DNA of 64,000 bases. Origin: Deltaproteobacteria bacterium (GTDB lineage: Bacteria; Myxococcota_A; Polyangia; GCA-2747355). Below the pieces are notes generated by a model, which had not been told where the DNA came from, ran no database searches, and saw only the letters and a list, made by a program, of their open reading frames with translations. Of the stretch, positions 1 through 7,894 are shown piece after piece. The stretch lies in NCBI GenBank assembly GCA_020633415.1, contig JACKDQ010000005.1:62001-126000 (forward strand). Direction: 5' to 3'. The translations under genes and the position numbers were made by a program. The number at the start of each line of letters is the position of its first letter. Within the stretch, counting starts at the first letter, position 1.

Positions 1-52
1 CTGCGCGCTTTGGCGGCTGCGGCGCGCGTAGCGCAGTTGATCGTTGGCCGGC

Positions 53-622
53 TCAGCGCAACGGCGGAGCCGGGCGAAGCCGCCGCCGATAATGATGCTG
101 ATGCTGATACGGGTAGTGCGGCCAATAGCCCCAGCCGGGGCTATAGTAGATGCCGTAATGGATCTCGGTTTGCGGGCCGTAGCGCGCCCGGTCGACAAAC
201 TGCGGATCGACCCAGCGGCCTGGGATCCAGACGAAACCATCGCCCCAATAGACCCAAGCGCCTGGCCGCCAGAGCAACCCCGAGCGCGGCGCCTTGAGAT
301 AACGCCCCTTGATCCAAACAAACTGAGCACCGTCAAAGTGCCAGTGCCCAGGCGCCCAAACCGACAGCTCATCGGGTGGCGCTGGAATGTGCTCGTGCTT
401 CGCCGGCGGTGGGCGAAGCTTGACGAGCGGCCCGGGCGGCGGACCGAAGTCGTAGGGATAAAAGCAGCCGCCAAGGGCGGTTGCGGCGATCGACACGCAC
501 AGTGCGCGCTGCCACAACGCGCGCTGCCAGATCTGACGCCAGCTGCCCTGACGAGAACTGTGCAGAGGAGAACTGTCCAGCGGAAAGCTATCCGGTAGAT
601 GGTGTTTCGATTGTGGGCTCAT
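53..622 (-). CDS. WxxGxW-repeat lipoprotein
   Basis: Predicted exported lipoprotein of 189 residues. After an unusually long N-region, a hydrophobic stretch (about 41-52) ends in a lipobox (ALGGC, Cys53). The mature part is rich in Trp, Pro, Tyr and His and carries four WxxGxW-type repeats (WAPGHW 89-94, WIKGRY 103-108, WRPGAW 118-123, WIPGRW 132-137), typical of YXWGXW-repeat envelope proteins of unknown function. The tail is His/Arg-rich. The ATG used is the last of three identical start-codon contexts in a 17-bp tandem repeat just upstream, and no Shine-Dalgarno sequence is visible. Lipoprotein status is well supported; the role is unknown. Confidence 0.72.
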   Translation of the reverse strand: MSPQSKHHLPDSFPLDSSPLHSSRQGSWRQIWQRALWQRALCVSIAATALGGCFYPYDFGPPPGPLVKLRPPPAKHEHIPAPPDELSVWAPGHWHFDGAQFVWIKGRYLKAPRSGLLWRPGAWVYWGDGFVWIPGRWVDPQFVDRARYGPQTEIHYGIYYSPGWGYWPHYPYQHQHHYRRRLRPAPPLR

Positions 623-661
623 GACTGTTGTGGGCTCATGACTGTCGTGGGCTCATGACTG
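611..661. repeat. three tandem copies of a 17-bp unit containing start codons
   Basis: Units at 611-627, 628-644 and 645-661 are identical except for one base in the third. Read on the minus strand, each unit carries ATGAGCCCAC. Because the period is 17, each upstream ATG opens a six-codon frame ending in TGA that overlaps the next ATG (ATGA). The last ATG (622) is the start of the WxxGxW lipoprotein. The arrangement is seen directly; any role in translation is inference. Confidence 0.8.
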
Positions 662-699
662 TCGCCTGCTCCCGTTGAAAGCCTAGCGCGCCGGGGCCA

Positions 700-2037
700 G
701 TGCAACCAGGCGCGCGACGATCTTTTTTCCACTTGCTTGGCGGTGATGGATTCGGTACGCCAAGCCCCTTGGTATACGTGATCTTCACCGCAAGCATGGG
801 GCGTCCGGCGCAGCTAAACCAGCTCCGTGCGCACCAAAGCTACCTGACCGAGCTCTCGACGCGCGGCACCTTGCTGTTTGCCGGCTCCTTCGACGAAAGC
901 GGCGGCGGAATGATCGTCGTGCGCGCCGCGAGCATTCACGAGGCCACCGCGATCGCCCAGGGCGATCCGCTGATCGCCGCTGGGCTCGAGCGCTGTCAAA
1001 TCCGTCGGCTGAGTAGCGTGATCGATCCCAACAATCGGCTGGGTCCCTCGGAAGACGACGTCACGCTGATCCAGCCTGTGCCGGTGGTGGCGACCAAGGA
1101 TTCGTTTTCTGTGGCCGACGCCCTGACCGATGAACGCTTTGCCAGCTTCGCGGTGCAGTGCTTTGCCAAGAGCCAGCTCAGCGTCGATGACCCGCACCGC
1201 CAGGAATTCATCCAGGCGGCGCGCGAGCGCGGATTGCAGAAGCTGGTGCTGTTGCTCGACGACCAAGTCGTCGGCCAGCTTGAGCTCGCGCCCGCGGCTA
1301 CGTCGGGTCTGCCGATCGCCGGCGAAGGCGTGACCGTGATGCACTGCATGTGGGTCCCGGCAGCGTTTGGCAGCTTAGGGGTTGGGCAGCGACTCTGTCG
1401 CGAAGCGATGGAGCGCGCCGACCGCGGCTTGGCGACGATCGCTTTCGACAGCGACCACGGCTGGCTGCCGCGCTCCTTCTATGAGCGCCTGGGTTTTCGC
1501 CAGGTCGCCGAGACGCACACCGGGCGCTTTTTCGGTGAGACGCCGATCAACGCCTACCTGATGTGGAAGGCCAAAGGGAGCGGCTCTGATCTCGTGCCGC
1601 GCTGGGACGCCGCTCAGCTGGTCGATGGGGTTTCGTTTTGTCCGGCCTATCCATGGCTGTTTGGTAGCCAGCGTTATTGGGGCCGACGTTTCGCCTATCA
1701 CGTGCGGGTGGTTCGCCAGGGTTTGACGCGACCGGCCGTGCTCGAACAGTTCGCGCATCTGGCGCAGCGCGAGATCGATCATTGGACCGTCGTCGAACTT
1801 GGCCTGCCGGCCGCTGATCTGCGACCGGCGATCGAACGGATCCAGCAAGCACTCAGCGATGCCCCGACCTACTACGCCACGGTCAAGCACATCGAGGGCG
1901 ACGAGCTGTTCGTCGTCTTTCCCCATCGCGTATTCGACGTCAAACAAGACGCCGCAACCTGGGATGCCGCGATCCGTTATGGGTTGAGTTGCGGGATTCC
2001 ACGGCGCGAGCTGGTGTTTAGTCACCCGCCGCTCTAG
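700..2037 (+). CDS. YciI-like / GNAT acetyltransferase fusion protein
   Basis: Three-part protein of 445 residues. Residues about 25-108 look like a YciI domain, including the family His (H45 in RAHQSYL) and the GDPLIAAGL motif near residue 88. Residues about 132-290 look like a GNAT N-acetyltransferase, with the acetyl-CoA loop around FGSLGVGQRL (223-232) and the usual SFYERLGF ending. Residues 295-445 match nothing I recognise. The GTG at 700 lacks a ribosome site; a TTG at 769 would start the protein at the natural beginning of the YciI fold (VYVIFTAS) and may be the true start. Substrates cannot be told from sequence. Confidence 0.75.
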   Translation: MQPGARRSFFHLLGGDGFGTPSPLVYVIFTASMGRPAQLNQLRAHQSYLTELSTRGTLLFAGSFDESGGGMIVVRAASIHEATAIAQGDPLIAAGLERCQIRRLSSVIDPNNRLGPSEDDVTLIQPVPVVATKDSFSVADALTDERFASFAVQCFAKSQLSVDDPHRQEFIQAARERGLQKLVLLLDDQVVGQLELAPAATSGLPIAGEGVTVMHCMWVPAAFGSLGVGQRLCREAMERADRGLATIAFDSDHGWLPRSFYERLGFRQVAETHTGRFFGETPINAYLMWKAKGSGSDLVPRWDAAQLVDGVSFCPAYPWLFGSQRYWGRRFAYHVRVVRQGLTRPAVLEQFAHLAQREIDHWTVVELGLPAADLRPAIERIQQALSDAPTYYATVKHIEGDELFVVFPHRVFDVKQDAATWDAAIRYGLSCGIPRRELVFSHPPL

Positions 2038-2095
2038 TGCAGCGTGCTGCCCGAGCCTCGTCGGGCCTGGTCCACCGCAAAGCCGGTTCGTCGGC

Positions 2096-2130
2096 AAAAA
2101 AAAGCTGGCTCGGAGACGATCCGAGCCAGC
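2096..2130 (-). terminator. rho-independent terminator of the histone-like gene
   Basis: Perfect 11-bp inverted repeat (arms 2104-2114 and 2120-2130, 5-nt loop). On the minus strand it is followed directly by eight T residues (complement of 2096-2103). It lies 28 bp past the stop codon of the lysine-rich histone-like gene, as expected for its intrinsic terminator. Confidence 0.93.
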
Positions 2131-2157
2131 CCGAACAGCTACAGATACGAACTTGCG

Positions 2158-2667
2158 CTAGCGCTTTTTGGACTTTTTCTTGGCGGCCTTTTTCTTCGCA
2201 GCCTTTTTCGGGGCCTTTTTGGCGGCCTTTTTCGGGGCGGCTTTTTTCGGGGCCTTTTTAGCTACCTTCTTGGCGGCTTTTTTCTTGGCGGCTTTTTTCT
2301 TGGTCGCCTTTTTCTTGGTCGCCTTTTTCTTGGCTACCTTCTTGGAGGCCTTTTTCTTAGCGGCCTTCTTGGCTGCTTTCTTTTTGGCCTTCTTCTTGGT
2401 GGCCTTTTTCTTGGCGGCCTTCTTCTTAGCCTTCTTCTTGCGTTTTTGACCGCCCACAGCACGCTGTGCACGCGCTACATCGCCGTCCTTGTCGAGGAAG
2501 TAGATGAAGGCCGTGTCCATCTCTACTCCGGCATCCACCACCTTCTCCGGTCGACCCTTCGGCACGCCCGGTTGCTTGCGGCGCACGCGCCACACAGCCC
2601 CGTTCTTGATGTAGTACATGAAATCTTTGTCACGGGCGATCTTGGTCTTGGCAACCTTCTCGGCCAT
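2158..2667 (-). CDS. lysine/alanine-rich histone H1-like DNA-binding protein
   Basis: Protein of 169 residues with two parts. The N-terminal 70 or so residues form a small domain with two similar half-motifs (KDKDFMYYI... and TAFIYFLDKDGDVARAQRA). The roughly 90-residue tail is almost entirely Lys, Ala and Thr in KKKAAKK-type repeats, like the C-terminal tail of eukaryotic H1 and bacterial H1-like proteins, and should bind DNA or RNA. The ATG at 2667 is chosen over one seven codons upstream because GGAGG precedes it at good spacing. The gene stands alone, with a promoter-like element upstream and a strong terminator downstream, suggesting a well-expressed single-gene unit. The chromatin role is inferred from composition. 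Confidence 0.85.
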   Translation of the reverse strand: MAEKVAKTKIARDKDFMYYIKNGAVWRVRRKQPGVPKGRPEKVVDAGVEMDTAFIYFLDKDGDVARAQRAVGGQKRKKKAKKKAAKKKATKKKAKKKAAKKAAKKKASKKVAKKKATKKKATKKKAAKKKAAKKVAKKAPKKAAPKKAAKKAPKKAAKKKAAKKKSKKR

Positions 2668-2702
2668 CTGCTTCCTCCGATAGAACAATCGTGATTAATT
2701 GC

Positions 2703-2732
2703 ATTGTCTAATTTCTTTTTTTTTACCGTCAA
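2703..2732 (-). promoter_or_regulatory. sigma-70-type promoter of the histone-like gene
   Basis: On the minus strand TTGACG (complement of 2727-2732) is followed after 18 bp by GACAAT (complement of 2703-2708). The spacer is A-rich, in a locally AT-rich patch that stands out from the GC-rich surroundings, and lies 36 bp upstream of the start codon. Assigned by consensus match only. Confidence 0.5.
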
Positions 2733-2832
2733 TCTTTTTATGCACGTTTTCCGAGGAGAAATGTGCACGAGCCCGACGGAATGGCTCGCTGAAGGCTCGT
2801 TGAAGCGTCTAAGGAGATCTAATCGCGCGCGT

Positions 2833-3684
2833 CTAGCGACGCGACGGACGCTTGTCGTCGTAGGGAAAGACGCGCTGCAACTGGCGCTCAGCGGCGCTCC
2901 GATCGGTGTCCCGGCAGCAGATCACAAGCTGCGATTCGGCATGCTCATCGAGCGCATTTCCGTCGAAATCTCCACCATGGTGGACGACGCAAAGGCCGCT
3001 TTTCTCGACGATAAAGCGCAATTCCGCCGGATAGTACTGCCGATGGCAAAGCTGGACGCGCTCACTCTTACCCGGCTGATCGGGGGCCGGATCGTAGTAG
3101 ATCGTGATCGCGGTGAGCTGAGTCGCCACGTCGTACTGATGGTTGGTGGTGTAGACCAAACGCTCATCCGTGACGGGGTGCCGAAAGCGCGTTTTCGACC
3201 AGCGCCGCTCAGGGTCGCGAACCAGCCAGCTCAGATCCGGGTTGAGCACGTCAAAGGCGAGCAGCCCGCCGGGTGCCAGCAGCTGCCGCAGCTTGAGCAG
3301 CAGCGTTGAGAGCGCGTCGGCCTGGTAAACGTGCTGCAGGGTGTTGAAGGCGGCGATCACCAGCGCAAAGCGCGAACGCAGCGGAAGCTGATAAAACGAG
3401 CCCTGCAGCAGCTGAAGGCGTGGTCGGGCAACGCGCGGCAGCCGTTCGCGACGCTGCAGCGCGCGGCGCAGCATCGAGAGGCTCAGGTCGACACCGATCA
3501 CCTGGTGGCCGTCGCGAGCGAGTGGCGCGGCGATCCGGCCGGTGCCGCAGCCGATCTCGAGGATCGGGCCCTGGGTTTGCGCGGCCAGTCGGCGGTAACA
3601 GCGCACATCGGCGCGTCGGCGGCGGTACTCGTAGTCGTAGAGCGCGGCGTCGACGTAGTGTTCAGTTGTGCCGCGCTGCAGCAT
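2833..3684 (-). CDS. class I SAM-dependent methyltransferase
   Basis: Protein of 283 residues with a Rossmann methyltransferase core. Motif I is ILEIGCGTGR (41-50), followed by the acidic strand end VIGVDLS (about 62-68) and a LAPGGLLAFDVLNPD post-motif. The start at 3684 is preferred because AAGAAGG lies just upstream. An ATG at 3711 that overlaps the preceding pcnB stop codon (ATGA) is also possible and would add nine residues. It is the last gene of the tkt-pcnB run. The substrate cannot be inferred; the best match is generic small-molecule methyltransferases. Confidence 0.8.
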   Translation of the reverse strand: MLQRGTTEHYVDAALYDYEYRRRRADVRCYRRLAAQTQGPILEIGCGTGRIAAPLARDGHQVIGVDLSLSMLRRALQRRERLPRVARPRLQLLQGSFYQLPLRSRFALVIAAFNTLQHVYQADALSTLLLKLRQLLAPGGLLAFDVLNPDLSWLVRDPERRWSKTRFRHPVTDERLVYTTNHQYDVATQLTAITIYYDPAPDQPGKSERVQLCHRQYYPAELRFIVEKSGLCVVHHGGDFDGNALDEHAESQLVICCRDTDRSAAERQLQRVFPYDDKRPSRR

Positions 3685-3707
3685 GTCGCCTTCTTGCCGA
3701 CGACGGG

Positions 3708-5072
3708 TCATCCGGAGAGATCGTCCGATTGCGCGCGGCCGCGACGTCTGCGCCGCCGGCGTGGTCCGCCGGGCTCTTGCCACTTGTCGAGCGCCTCGGC
3801 GAGTTGGCCGGTGGCACTGTGGCGCAGCTTGAGCAGCGTGAGCGCTTCGGAAAAGTGCTCGCGCTGGGTCATCCGGCGCTGGAAGCGGCCCGAAGACATC
3901 CGCCGCTGGGCGATCAACAGGTGCTTGAGGCGATCCTTGTCGCGCCGGGAGATCTGCAGTCGGCGCCCAAATGTGCCGATCGTCTGCTCGAGCCGCTCGA
4001 TAAACACGCCGAGCGGCTGATCCTGCCAGAGCTGGGCCTCGAGCAAGGTCAGCGTAGGAACCGCCAACAGTAGCGCGTGGCCGATCGGCTGCTCCGAGGC
4101 TTGGGCCAGCTTGTCGAGCGCCGCCACCGCCTGCCAGAAAAACGCGGTCGCGTCCTTGCGCGCTTGGGGCTGGTCCAACTCGAGCTCCTCGAGCAACTCG
4201 CCGATCCCCGCAGCGATCCGTTCGACTTCCTCGGCGGGATGGTCGATCTCCACATCGGCTGTCGCCGCCGGTCGCCGACCGGGACGGATCGGCGAAACGT
4301 CGGGCAGTTCGGCCGCCGCGGGTGGATCATCCAGCACCGCTGAGAGCTCGGGAAACAACACAGGGAGCATGCCGGTCTGCTGCAGCAGCGCAAACGAGGC
4401 GCGCGCATGGCCGCCGCCGAGCAGGCGATAGATCTCTTCGAGCACGCGGGCTACCGAACAGCGAGCAACCAATCCGCGGTGCTTGATCAGGGCGGCATAG
4501 GTTTGTTCCTCGATCTGCATGTCGAGCCGCGCGGCAAACTTGATCGCCCGCAGCATCCGCACCGGATCTTCCTGAAAGCGGATCTCGGGGTCACCGATCG
4601 TGCGCACGAGCCCAGCGCGCAGGTCTTCCAGGCCGCCGACCCAGTCGATCACCTGTTCTTGGCGGATGTCGTAAAACAGTCCGTTGATCGTAAAATCGCG
4701 TCGCCTGGCATCCTCTTCCGCGGTGCCGAAAGCGTTGTCGCGCCAGATCAGCAGGTCTTCGCTCTCCTCGCCTGAGGGGGGTTCCGGTTCGGCCCGAAAG
4801 GTGGCCGTCTCGATGATATGGCGGCCAAAAAAGATGTGCGCCAAACGGAACCGGCGACCGATGATCCGGCTGTTGCGAAACAGCTTGCGGATTTCGGTGG
4901 GCGTGGCGTCGGTTGAGACGTCGAAATCTTTGGGGGAGCGGCCGAGCAGCAGGTCACGCACGCAGCCGCCGACCAAATAGGCGATATAGCCGTGCCGCGT
5001 CAGGCGTCGGACGACTTTGTTCGCGTCGGGATCGATCCGGTCGCTCGGGATTTGACACAGCTCAACTGACAC
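3708..5072 (-). CDS. pcnB: poly(A) polymerase / tRNA nucleotidyltransferase family (PcnB)
   Basis: Class II nucleotidyltransferase of 454 residues that adds 3' poly(A) tails to RNA. The head domain shows LVGGCVRDLLLGR (33-45) and the catalytic DFD (49-51), then IIGRRFRLAHIFFG and the ETATFRAEPEP motif typical of bacterial PcnB rather than CCA-adding enzymes. The RRDFTINGLFYD motif and an RNA-binding body follow. The C-terminus is a short arginine-rich tail. The start is taken as GTG at 5072, preceded by GGAGGAA; an in-frame ATG at 5135 would add 21 unconserved residues. The gene lies downstream of the split transketolase. PcnB is favoured over Cca by the motif spellings, not proven. Confidence 0.85.
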   Translation of the reverse strand: MSVELCQIPSDRIDPDANKVVRRLTRHGYIAYLVGGCVRDLLLGRSPKDFDVSTDATPTEIRKLFRNSRIIGRRFRLAHIFFGRHIIETATFRAEPEPPSGEESEDLLIWRDNAFGTAEEDARRRDFTINGLFYDIRQEQVIDWVGGLEDLRAGLVRTIGDPEIRFQEDPVRMLRAIKFAARLDMQIEEQTYAALIKHRGLVARCSVARVLEEIYRLLGGGHARASFALLQQTGMLPVLFPELSAVLDDPPAAAELPDVSPIRPGRRPAATADVEIDHPAEEVERIAAGIGELLEELELDQPQARKDATAFFWQAVAALDKLAQASEQPIGHALLLAVPTLTLLEAQLWQDQPLGVFIERLEQTIGTFGRRLQISRRDKDRLKHLLIAQRRMSSGRFQRRMTQREHFSEALTLLKLRHSATGQLAEALDKWQEPGGPRRRRRRRGRAQSDDLSG

Positions 5073-5190
5073 GCGCCGACGTTCCTCCGCACCCTCTTTG
5101 CTCGTAACACGAACGCATGCTGTTTTACAACGCATGCATCGTTGCCGCGCTGCGCGATCGCTTGGAGGCCCAGGCCAGGCGGTCTGCGCG

Positions 5191-6123
5191 CTAGCCCAGT
5201 CGTTCGAGGAACGACTTAGCTTCGCGATAGACGCCTTCGGCGTCGAGGTGGTGCTTAGCGAACAGCTCTTCGGGGCTGCCCGACTCGCCGAATTCGCGCA
5301 AGCCGACGCGGTGGCACATCGCCGGATGTGTTGCCGCCAGCGCTTCGCAGACCGCACCGCCGAGCCCGCCGATCACCGAATGGTCCTCCACGGTCATCAG
5401 CTTGCCGGTTTCAGCGGCGAGTTGGCCGATCGCATCTTGGTCGAGGGGCGAGATCGTGTGGATGTTGGTGACCGAGGCGGAGATCCCCTCGTCACCGAGG
5501 CGCGAAGCGGCAGCCAGCGCCGCATGCACGGTCGCACCTGTGCCGATGATCGCCAAATCGCTGCCTTCGCGCAGCCGGTCAGCTCGGCCATAGGCGAAGC
5601 GATAGTTCTCGTGGTGAACGCGCGGCACCTTCTGACGGGTCAGGCGCAGAAACGCCGGCCCGTCATGTTGGCCGATCAGGTACTCGACGATTTGGGTGGT
5701 CTCCAAGTCGTCGGCCGGTTGTAGCACCGCCAAGTTGGGCAGCGTGCGCAACATCGCCACGTCTTCGAGCGCCATCTGGGTGTAGCCGTCTGGGCCGACA
5801 CCACAACCCGCGTGAGTGCCGACGATCGTCACCCGAGCGTTGTTGTAGGCCACCGAGACCTTGATTTGGTCGAAGCGGCTGGTGATGAAGCAGGAGAATG
5901 AGCAGCAAAAAGCGATCTTGCCGGTTGAGGCCAGACCGGCCGCCGTGCTGATCATGTTGGCTTCTTGGATACCCATCTCGAAAAAGCGCTCGGGGCAGGC
6001 CTCGGCAAATTTGGCTGAGCGCGTCGACTCGCTGAGATCGGCGTCGAGGACGACGATACGCTCGTCGGTTTTGCCCAGCCGGGCCAATGTCTCGCCAAAC
6101 GGATCGCGGGTTGCACGATTCAT
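5191..6123 (-). CDS. transketolase, C-terminal (pyrimidine-binding) subunit
   Basis: Protein of 310 residues with the pyrimidine-binding and C-terminal domains of transketolase. GIQEANMIS carries the conserved Glu that activates thiamine diphosphate; GTHAGCGVGPDGYTQ and LRLTRQKVP follow in the usual order. With the gene directly upstream it should form a two-chain enzyme of the pentose phosphate pathway that transfers two-carbon ketol units between sugar phosphates. Its ATG overlaps the stop of the N-terminal subunit (ATGA at 6120-6123), so the two are probably translated in step. Related split enzymes (dihydroxyacetone synthase-like, DXS-like) are less likely but possible. Confidence 0.92.
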   Translation of the reverse strand: MNRATRDPFGETLARLGKTDERIVVLDADLSESTRSAKFAEACPERFFEMGIQEANMISTAAGLASTGKIAFCCSFSCFITSRFDQIKVSVAYNNARVTIVGTHAGCGVGPDGYTQMALEDVAMLRTLPNLAVLQPADDLETTQIVEYLIGQHDGPAFLRLTRQKVPRVHHENYRFAYGRADRLREGSDLAIIGTGATVHAALAAASRLGDEGISASVTNIHTISPLDQDAIGQLAAETGKLMTVEDHSVIGGLGGAVCEALAATHPAMCHRVGLREFGESGSPEELFAKHHLDAEGVYREAKSFLERLG

Positions 6124-6998
6124 CGTACGGCCTCCTTAGCGTCGATTCCGGCGCGCTTGCGTATCTCGGCGATCGCGCGGTCGGTGTCTTCGCGGTTGGG
6201 TGAGACCCCGTGCCAGGAGACCGGGTTCTGTTCCATGAAGCTGACGCCCTTGCCTTTGATCGTGTGGGCGATGATGTAGCTCGGTTGGCCTTGCACCGCG
6301 GCGGCCTGATCGAGCGCGGCGAGGATCTGCCGGTAGTCATGACCGTCGATCGTCTGGACGTGCCAGCCGAAGGCGCGCCATTTGTCAGCCAGCGGTTCGA
6401 TATCCATCACGTCGCGTGTCAGTCCGTCGATCTGTGCTTTGTTGTAGTCGAGGATTACCGTGACATTGTCGACGCGGTACTTGGCCATCGACATCGCCGC
6501 TTCCCAGACCTGTCCTTCCTGGGTTTCGCCGTCGCCCATCAGGCAGTAGACATGGGCTTTACTGCGCGAGAGCCGCAAGCCGATGCCGACCCCCTGTGCA
6601 ACGCTCAGCCCTTGGCCGAGCGAGCCGGTCGAGGCGTCGATGCCGGCGAGCCAATGGGTGCAGGGGTGGCCCTGCAGCGGCGAGCCGAGCTTGCGCAGCG
6701 TCCAAAGCTTATCGCGCTCGAAATAGCCCAAGTCACTCATCACCGCGTACTGGGCCGGAACGCCATGGCCCTTGCTCATGATGAAGCGATCGCGGTCGGC
6801 CCACAGCGGGTCGTCGGGGCGATGTCGCAGCTTGTAATGGTAGATCGCGCTGACCAGATCGATCGCCGAGAGCGAGCCGCCGGGGTGACCCGATTCGGCC
6901 TCGCAGAGCATCTCCAGGATGTCTACACGGTAGCGCGGTGCCTTCGCTTCGAGTTGAGCGACCAGCCGTTCGCGGTCGGTCGCCTTGTCGCTTCCCAT
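6120..6998 (-). CDS. transketolase, N-terminal (thiamine diphosphate-binding) subunit
   Basis: Protein of 292 residues carrying the thiamine-diphosphate half of transketolase. Seen motifs are ESGHPGGSLS, MSKGHGVPAQYA, and the metal/TPP-binding GDGETQEGQVWEAAM ending in DYNKAQIDG. The enzyme is split in two genes, as is common in archaea and many bacteria. The ATG at 6998 is preferred over one eight codons upstream because GAGGAGAAG precedes it. First gene of the tkt-tkt-pcnB-methyltransferase run; a long hairpin lies in the divergent intergenic region upstream. Confidence 0.93.
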   Translation of the reverse strand: MGSDKATDRERLVAQLEAKAPRYRVDILEMLCEAESGHPGGSLSAIDLVSAIYHYKLRHRPDDPLWADRDRFIMSKGHGVPAQYAVMSDLGYFERDKLWTLRKLGSPLQGHPCTHWLAGIDASTGSLGQGLSVAQGVGIGLRLSRSKAHVYCLMGDGETQEGQVWEAAMSMAKYRVDNVTVILDYNKAQIDGLTRDVMDIEPLADKWRAFGWHVQTIDGHDYRQILAALDQAAAVQGQPSYIIAHTIKGKGVSFMEQNPVSWHGVSPNREDTDRAIAEIRKRAGIDAKEAVR

Positions 6999-7079
6999 CG
7001 CTTCTCCTCGTTGGGTCGGCATTTTTACGGGCGCAGTCTGGCAAAAGCAAGCCGCACCGTGCGCCGCGGTCCGATCCCC

Positions 7080-7115
7080 GCCGGCGAAATGCGCAGTGGT
7101 GGCATTTTCGCCGGC
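7080..7115. repeat. 13-bp inverted repeat between divergent genes
   Basis: Arms 7080-7092 and 7102-7115 (GCCGGCGAAATGC and its complement with one extra base) are separated by 9 nt. It lies between the start codons of the minus-strand transketolase and the plus-strand barrel protein. It is followed by no T-run on either strand, so it is not an ordinary intrinsic terminator. It could be a regulatory hairpin or an operator. Confidence 0.5.
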
Positions 7116-7164
7116 TGAAAAAGGGAGCTCTCACCTTTGCCGGCATTTCTGATATTTGTAGGGG

Positions 7165-7749
7165 ATGAGACAATTTCGCGTAGGCATCGGCATCGTCTGC
7201 CTGTTGGCGTTGTGCAAGCCGGCGGCAGCCGTTCGCAATCACCGTATCGCACCTGGCTACGAGCTGTCGGGGGGCATCGGCTTCGCTGCCGATCTCAGCC
7301 GTTTCGCTCCGGGTGGTTTCAAGTGGTTCAACGATTTCGGGGTGCCGATCCGCGGCAACACCTGGTTCAACCTGCAACTCAACGTGGCCACGGGCGACAA
7401 TTCGGGCTATTGCCGGCGCGAAGCCGGCGTGCTGGTCTGCCGCACGACCGGCTTTGGCGGCACGGCGCTAGAGCTGGTTGCTGGCGCGAAGATCAAATGG
7501 CGCATGCAGCGTATCCCGCTGATGTTTTTTGCCAAAGTGGGTGGCGCCGTCGATCTGATCTGGTTTGGTGACTTCGCCGGCGCGGCGATCGCCCTGCGCA
7601 GCGGCTTTGGCCTGCGTTACTTCGTCGTGCCGAGCTTTGGCGTTGGGGTCTCGCTGCTGTTTACCGCGGGCCCGGCGTTGATCCGCGATAACGGCGTCAA
7701 CTTCTACGGCACGATCGACATGAACTTTGGTATTGAGTGGCGCTTCTGA
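7165..7749 (+). CDS. exported protein, probable small outer-membrane beta-barrel
   Basis: Protein of 194 residues with a clear Sec signal peptide (about 1-22, ending KPAAA). The mature part alternates hydrophobic, aromatic and glycine residues in strand-like segments and ends in ...FGIEWRF. A C-terminal Phe is the usual recognition signal for Bam-dependent barrel proteins. Two cysteines (YCRREAGVLVC) may form a loop disulfide. I recognise no specific family. Barrel topology is inferred from the strand pattern and terminal Phe. Confidence 0.65.
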   Translation: MRQFRVGIGIVCLLALCKPAAAVRNHRIAPGYELSGGIGFAADLSRFAPGGFKWFNDFGVPIRGNTWFNLQLNVATGDNSGYCRREAGVLVCRTTGFGGTALELVAGAKIKWRMQRIPLMFFAKVGGAVDLIWFGDFAGAAIALRSGFGLRYFVVPSFGVGVSLLFTAGPALIRDNGVNFYGTIDMNFGIEWRF

Positions 7750-7798
7750 GCCTGCCTGCGGGGTGCGGCCCCCGCTGCGGGGGGATGGTCCCCCACGC

Positions 7799-7828
7799 GG
7801 TGGCGACGATCGGCCGCCAATCGCCACC
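7799..7828. repeat. 8-bp inverted repeat downstream of the barrel gene
   Basis: Perfect arms GGTGGCGA (7799-7806) and TCGCCACC (7821-7828) sit in a very GC-rich stretch that also holds a GGGGG/CCCCC pair just upstream. It lies 50 bp past the stop at 7749 and before a sigma-54-like element. With no T-run it is at best a weak terminator. Confidence 0.35.
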
Positions 7829-7844
7829 TTGTACCGTTTCAGCC

Positions 7845-7860
7845 TGGCACGACAATCGCA
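7845..7860 (+). promoter_or_regulatory. sigma-54-like (-24/-12) promoter element
   Basis: TGGCAC (7845-7850), five bases, then TCGCA (7856-7860). The -24 GG and -12 GC are spaced by the required 10 bp. One base differs from the TTGCA consensus. It lies 35 bp upstream of the start at 7895. Nearly the same sequence is found at 11061-11076. Confidence 0.5.
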
Positions 7861-7894
7861 CGTCCTGAACGCGACGCCACCATCGGGAGGCTCC

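Noticed and set aside
2044..2694. Long plus-strand frame encoding a Phe/Leu/Gly-rich membrane-like protein
   Set aside because: It is the antisense reading of the Lys/Ala repeats of the histone-like gene (AAG/GCC codons read as CTT/GGC). The minus strand has the ribosome site, promoter and terminator.
5073..5357. N-terminal extension of PcnB
   Set aside because: Most of it overlaps the transketolase gene in another frame and is Ser/Arg-rich; conserved PcnB sequence starts at the GTG 5072.
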